A stretch of 64,000 nt of DNA from Nesterenkonia sandarakina (GTDB lineage: Bacteria > Actinomycetota > Actinomycetes > Actinomycetales > Micrococcaceae): NCBI RefSeq assembly GCF_013410215.1, contig NZ_JACCFQ010000001.1, forward strand, positions 1,364,001 through 1,428,000, given 5' to 3'. A program made the position numbers and the translations under genes. How positions within the stretch are numbered: the stretch's first letter is position 1; every line of letters begins with the position of its first letter. Under the pieces are notes generated by a model. It did no database searches, had not been told where the DNA came from, and saw nothing but the letters and a program-made list of their open reading frames with translations. This document shows positions 60,502 through 64,000 of the stretch, in pieces.

Positions 60502-61533
60502 ATGACAACAGCACGACCGATCATCACCGTTCTGTGTCCGCGAGCCGATCCCGGGGCAGCGCCAGCAGCCGATCAGCCTGCCGAGCTGCACCGACCTGAG
60601 CTGCATCTGCCCGAAGGGCTGGAGTCCCTGCAGGCGCGCGCAGAGCTGCGCTACACCGACGCCGATGGGCTTGGGGCCGCGATCGAAGGCGCCCAGGTGC
60701 TCTTCCTCTGGGACTTCTTCTCCCCCGCGGTGCAGCAGGCCTGGCCCCGGGCGGGTGCCCTGGAATGGATCCATGTGGCCGCCGCGGGGGTGGACGCCCT
60801 GATGTTCGACGAGCTCAGCGGCTCTGAGGTGGCCGTGACCAACGCGCAGGGCATCTTTGACCGTCCGATCGCGGAGTACGTGCTGGCCGCGATCTTCGCC
60901 CACGCCAAAGACTTCGCGGCAAGCCAGCGTCACCAGCAGCAGGCGCAGTGGGTCCACCGCGAGACCCAGAGGGTGCAGGGCACCTCGGCGCTGATCATCG
61001 GCACCGGGGCGATCGGGCGCGAGACCGCGCGCCTGCTGCGTGCGGTGGGGATCAACGTCACCGGCGCCGGGCGCACTGCGCGGGAAGAGGACCCCGACTT
61101 CGGCACTGTGGTGCAGAGTGCACAGCTTCCGCAGCACATCGACGGCTTCGACCACATCATCAATGCCGCACCGCTCACCGCGCAGACGACCGGGCTGATC
61201 GGGGCGGAGTCGCTGGCAGCGGTGCGCCCCGGCGCGCACCTGATCAATATCGGGCGCGGTGAATCGGTGGACGAGACGGCGCTTCTCGAGGCGCTGCAGA
61301 CCGGGAACCTGGCGCGCGCCACCCTCGACGTCTTCGCCCAGGAGCCGCTGCCAGAAGACTCCCCGCTCTGGGCGATGGACTCGGTGACCATCTCCGCGCA
61401 CATGTCAGGAGACGTGCACGGCTGGCGTGCGGCGCTGGCGGAACAGTTCCGGGACAACGCCGAGCGCTGGCTCGACGGGCAGGAGCTGAAGAACCTCGTG
61501 GACACTGCCAAGGGATACGTCCCCCGGCACTGA
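60502..61533 (+). CDS. D-2-hydroxyacid dehydrogenase (NAD-dependent)
   Basis: A 343-residue Rossmann-fold dehydrogenase. The nucleotide motif is 'ALIIGTGAIGRETARLLRAVG' (about residues 155-175). The active-site trio is Arg in INIGRGESVDE (about 250), Glu in DVFAQEPLP (about 277) and His in TISAHMSG (about 298). The enzyme reduces 2-oxoacids or glyoxylate/hydroxypyruvate; the exact substrate is unclear. The ATG at 60502 has GAGAGGGG upstream; GTG at 60496 is an alternative. It is followed by an amidase gene on the same strand. Confidence 0.88.
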   Translation: MTTARPIITVLCPRADPGAAPAADQPAELHRPELHLPEGLESLQARAELRYTDADGLGAAIEGAQVLFLWDFFSPAVQQAWPRAGALEWIHVAAAGVDALMFDELSGSEVAVTNAQGIFDRPIAEYVLAAIFAHAKDFAASQRHQQQAQWVHRETQRVQGTSALIIGTGAIGRETARLLRAVGINVTGAGRTAREEDPDFGTVVQSAQLPQHIDGFDHIINAAPLTAQTTGLIGAESLAAVRPGAHLINIGRGESVDETALLEALQTGNLARATLDVFAQEPLPEDSPLWAMDSVTISAHMSGDVHGWRAALAEQFRDNAERWLDGQELKNLVDTAKGYVPRH

Positions 61534-61648
61534 GCGCAGCCCAGCACCGCCGAGTCCTGCCGGACACCCCGCCCGCCGACCACCGATCGATCCCACCCAT
61601 AAGCCGCACCAGATGAGTCCTAGGACTCCAGATCCAGAGGAGGGGCGC

Positions 61649-63103
61649 ATGACGCACCTTGCCGACCTGACCGCCGTCGAACTGCTCGCGGGGTACCGCT
61701 CGGGTGACTTCACCCCGGTGGACGCCACCGAGGCGGCCCTGGAACGGATCGAGCAGCGCGACCCCGCGGTGAACGCGTTCGTGCTGGTGGACCGGGATGC
61801 TGCGCTGGACTCCGCTCGAGCCTCCGCGCGGCGCTGGGCCTCAGGACAGACCCTCGGTCCCGGAGACGGGGTGCCGACCTCGATCAAGGACATCTTCCCG
61901 ACCGTGGGCTGGCCCACCCTGCGCGGCAGCCGGCTGATCGATGAAGCCGGGCCCTGGGACTTCGACGCGCCCTGCGTGGCGCGGCTGCGTGAGACCGGTG
62001 CGGTGCTGCTGGGCAAGACCACCACGCCGGAGTTCGCGTGGAAGGGCACCACCGACTCGGGGCGCTTCGGTGCGACCACCAACCCCTGGGACCCGGCGCT
62101 GACCGCCGGCGGATCCTCCGGAGGTGCGGCCGCCGCAGTAGGCGCCGGGATGGGCCCCTGGGCGGTGGGCACCGACGGCGGCGGCTCGGTCCGGATCCCG
62201 GCGTCGTTCACCGGCACGGTGGCGATCAAGGCCACCTACGGCACCGTGCCGATGTACCCGGCCAGCCCCTTCGGGACTCTTGCCCACGCCGGGCCGATGG
62301 CGCGCACGGTCACCGACACCGCCCTGCTGCTCGATGTGATCGCCGGCTTCGATGCCCGGGACTGGTCCGCCCTGCCCTCACAGACCCGACCATTCTCCGC
62401 CGACCTCACGGAACTAGAGGTCGACGGCGGCTCGCTGGCCGGGGTGCGGATCGGGTATTCCCCGACCCTGGGATTCGGCAGCAACGCCCCGGAGGTCGAG
62501 GCCCGGGTTGAGGAGGCGGTAGCCGTGCTGGCCTCGCTCGGCGCCCAGGTCGAGAAGGTGGACCCCGACATCACGGACCCGGTGGAGGCCTTCCACGTGC
62601 TCTGGTTCACCGGAGCCGCGAAGGTCCTGGAGGCCTACGGCCCCGGCGCGCTGGAGAAGGTGGATCCAGGGCTGCGGGCCGGAATCGAGCAGTACGCCGA
62701 CGCCTCGGCGCTGGACTACCTCACCGCCACCGGGGTGCGCATGGACATGGGTGTGCGGATGGGAGCCTTCCATCAGAAGTACGACCTGCTGGTGACCCCC
62801 ACCATGCCGATCCCAGCCTTCGATGCGAGCCGGCAGGCTCCGGCGGGCTGGCGCTCGGACCTGTGGACCAGCTGGACCCCGTACACCTACCCGTTCAACA
62901 TGACCCAACAGCCTGCCGTCTCGGTCCCCTGCGGACTGACCGCCGCCGGGCTGCCGGTGGGCCTGCAGATCGTCGCCGCCCGGACCCGGGACCGCTCGGT
63001 GCTCCGCGCCGCACGGGCCTACGAGCTGGCCAGCGGGGAGAGGTTCAGCGCACCGGTGGCGCCTGCGGCACGTGTCGAGCCGGCCGGCGAAGCTGCGCGA
63101 TAG
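61649..63103 (+). CDS. Amidase (amidase-signature family)
   Basis: A 484-residue amidase with the Ser-cisSer-Lys triad: Lys in TSIKDIF (about residue 81), and the Ser pair in TAGGSSGGAAAAVGAG (about 155-160) and 'DGGGSVRIPASFTG' (about 180). AGAGGAGG lies just before the ATG at 61649. It hydrolyses an amide, perhaps an aryl or alkyl amide; GatA activity is not supported, since the tRNA amidotransferase partners are absent. The last 59 bp overlap the EamA gene on the other strand. Confidence 0.9.
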   Translation: MTHLADLTAVELLAGYRSGDFTPVDATEAALERIEQRDPAVNAFVLVDRDAALDSARASARRWASGQTLGPGDGVPTSIKDIFPTVGWPTLRGSRLIDEAGPWDFDAPCVARLRETGAVLLGKTTTPEFAWKGTTDSGRFGATTNPWDPALTAGGSSGGAAAAVGAGMGPWAVGTDGGGSVRIPASFTGTVAIKATYGTVPMYPASPFGTLAHAGPMARTVTDTALLLDVIAGFDARDWSALPSQTRPFSADLTELEVDGGSLAGVRIGYSPTLGFGSNAPEVEARVEEAVAVLASLGAQVEKVDPDITDPVEAFHVLWFTGAAKVLEAYGPGALEKVDPGLRAGIEQYADASALDYLTATGVRMDMGVRMGAFHQKYDLLVTPTMPIPAFDASRQAPAGWRSDLWTSWTPYTYPFNMTQQPAVSVPCGLTAAGLPVGLQIVAARTRDRSVLRAARAYELASGERFSAPVAPAARVEPAGEAAR

Positions 63104-63968
63104 CCACCCCGGTCAGGGTCACTGCGCCGCCGATGATCCCCAGCAGCGGCGGAACCTCGCCGAGGGTGAGCCATGACATGACCACGACGACGGCGGGCAC
63201 CGCCAGGGTGCATGCGGCCACCTTGCCGGTGGGGAAGTGGTTCATCGCGTAGCCCCAGAACCAGAAGCCCAGAGCGGTGGGCCCGATCCCCATGTACACC
63301 GCGCCGAGGATCACCGGGGTCGAGGTCGTCTGCAGCTGGTCCCAGGTGGCGCCGAGGAAGGGAAGCAGGGCGATGGTCCCAGCGGCGCAGGCCAGCCAGG
63401 TCGCGGTCAGCGGGTCGGTGTGCCGCAGTGCGAGCTTCTGGATCAGCATGCCCCCGGCGTAGAGGAACGCCGCGAGCAGGGCGATGCCCAGCCCGGCCAG
63501 CGCCAGCTGGCCGGTGGAGCCCGCCACGGTGATCAGTCCGATCCCGCACAGCGAGACCACCATGCCCGCGAAGAGCCGGGAGGAGAACGACTCCTTGAAG
63601 AACACCACCGCGCCGACTCCGACCATCAGGGGGGCCAGGTTCACCACCATCGCGATGGTCCCGGCGTCGATGTAGTGCCCGGCGAGGTTGAAGACCACCG
63701 TGTAGAGCGCGAACCAGATGACCCCGAAGAGAGCAGTCAGCCCGAGCGCGGGTCGGCTGGGCGGGTGCAGGTTCCCCCGGCGGACCCAGAGCAGCAGCGC
63801 GCTCAGCGTCACCGTGCCGGCGAGCAGCCGCAGCAGGGCGAGCGGGCCGGGGGAGAGCTCCCCCGCGGAGTAGCGGATCAGGACGAAGGAGGAGGCCCAC
63901 ATCAGCACGGTGGCGACGATGGCCGCCACGGGAAGCGCGGGGAGGGTGCGGGCGGCGTTGCGAGTCAC
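63045..63968 (-). CDS. EamA/DMT-family transporter
   Basis: A 307-residue protein with ten hydrophobic segments in two EamA repeats. It starts MTRNAARTLPALPVAAIVATVLMWASSFVLIRYSAGELSPGPLALLRLL, a typical DMT start. The second half has 'LAGLGIALLAAFLYAGGMLIQKLAL' and 'ILGAVYMGIGPTALGFWFWGYAMN', where the second repeat lies. The start is GTG at 63968. It probably exports amino acids or other metabolites; the substrate is not shown. It is convergent with the amidase and close to the right edge. Confidence 0.88.
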   Translation of the reverse strand: MTRNAARTLPALPVAAIVATVLMWASSFVLIRYSAGELSPGPLALLRLLAGTVTLSALLLWVRRGNLHPPSRPALGLTALFGVIWFALYTVVFNLAGHYIDAGTIAMVVNLAPLMVGVGAVVFFKESFSSRLFAGMVVSLCGIGLITVAGSTGQLALAGLGIALLAAFLYAGGMLIQKLALRHTDPLTATWLACAAGTIALLPFLGATWDQLQTTSTPVILGAVYMGIGPTALGFWFWGYAMNHFPTGKVAACTLAVPAVVVVMSWLTLGEVPPLLGIIGGAVTLTGVAIAQLRRPARHVPQAPPVR

Positions 63969-64000
63969 GCCATGACTGTACCGCCGGCCCAGGGCCGACT

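Noticed and set aside
1-64000. tRNA, rRNA, CRISPR, transposase or prophage genes
   Set aside because: No T-arm/CCA pattern, repeat-spacer array, DDE transposase or phage structural gene was recognised. The holin-like protein at 45731 is of a type common on actinobacterial chromosomes, and the DUF222-HNH gene shows no mobility feature here.

Overview
This window is about 64 kb of high-GC bacterial chromosome with densely packed, often 4-bp-overlapping genes. GTG and TTG starts are common and the proteins are acidic. The gene content suggests an aerobic, pigmented actinobacterium of the Micrococcales, probably Micrococcaceae. The pointers are a C50-carotenoid cluster with split heterodimeric cyclase genes, a SigK/RskA pair with a fasciclin lipoprotein, a DUF222-HNH gene, bifunctional PutA, and an LAXTG-type sorting signal. 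The genus is not proved by the sequence; Nesterenkonia-, Arthrobacter- or Micrococcus-like lineages would fit. I see no rRNA, tRNA, CRISPR array, insertion sequence or prophage.

Layout, left to right. 0-3.2 kb: copper homeostasis, with csoR (followed by a cut-off EamA transporter) divergent from copZ-copA around a clear CsoR operator. 3.3-8.3 kb: PhzF-like, GNAT, DUF222-HNH, siderophore ABC ATPase and DHFR-like genes. 8.3-17.3 kb: a two-HTH regulator divergent from putA, then an M14 peptidase, a PaiB-like protein and an amidohydrolase. 17.3-21.6 kb: siderophore uptake (two FecCD permeases divergent from a binding lipoprotein and a siderophore-interacting flavoprotein). The matching ATPase probably lies about 10 kb away at 6.8 kb. 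21.6-25.3 kb: amidohydrolase, RpiR regulator and sodium:solute symporter, sharing a repeated operator. 25.3-30.4 kb: rlmN, a UvrA paralogue and an aminotransferase.

30.4-34.4 kb: fasciclin lipoprotein, sigK, rskA and a membrane-anchored molybdopterin oxidoreductase, all on the minus strand, with a SigK-like promoter in front of the fasciclin gene. 34.6-36.0 kb: an epimerase-like protein with a DUF2867 tail. 36.3-41.0 kb: idi-crtB-crtI-crtYe-crtYf-crtEb, a translationally coupled operon for a C50 carotenoid; crtE is not in the window. 41-46 kb: VOC protein, acetyltransferase, purB, then a WXG-like small protein paired with a lipase-like protein, and a four-helix membrane protein. 46-51 kb: aromatic/histidinol-phosphate aminotransferase and a branched-chain 2-oxoacid dehydrogenase E1alpha-E1beta-E2 operon without E3. 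51-56.5 kb: GerMN-type lipoprotein, a 550-bp gene-free region, CitE-like lyase, 3-hydroxyisobutyryl-CoA hydrolase (fits valine breakdown with the dehydrogenase), alanine dehydrogenase and an orphan OmpR-type regulator. 56.6-64 kb: thioesterase, a proline-rich LAATG surface protein, aldo/keto reductase, GntR regulator divergent from a D-2-hydroxyacid dehydrogenase, amidase and an EamA transporter.

The most interesting signals are the SigK/RskA-fasciclin-molybdoenzyme locus with a Met/Glu-rich tail and an internal twin-arginine motif, the duplicated TGCAA-N6-TTGCA operator, the WXG-like/lipase-like pair, and the LAATG surface protein.
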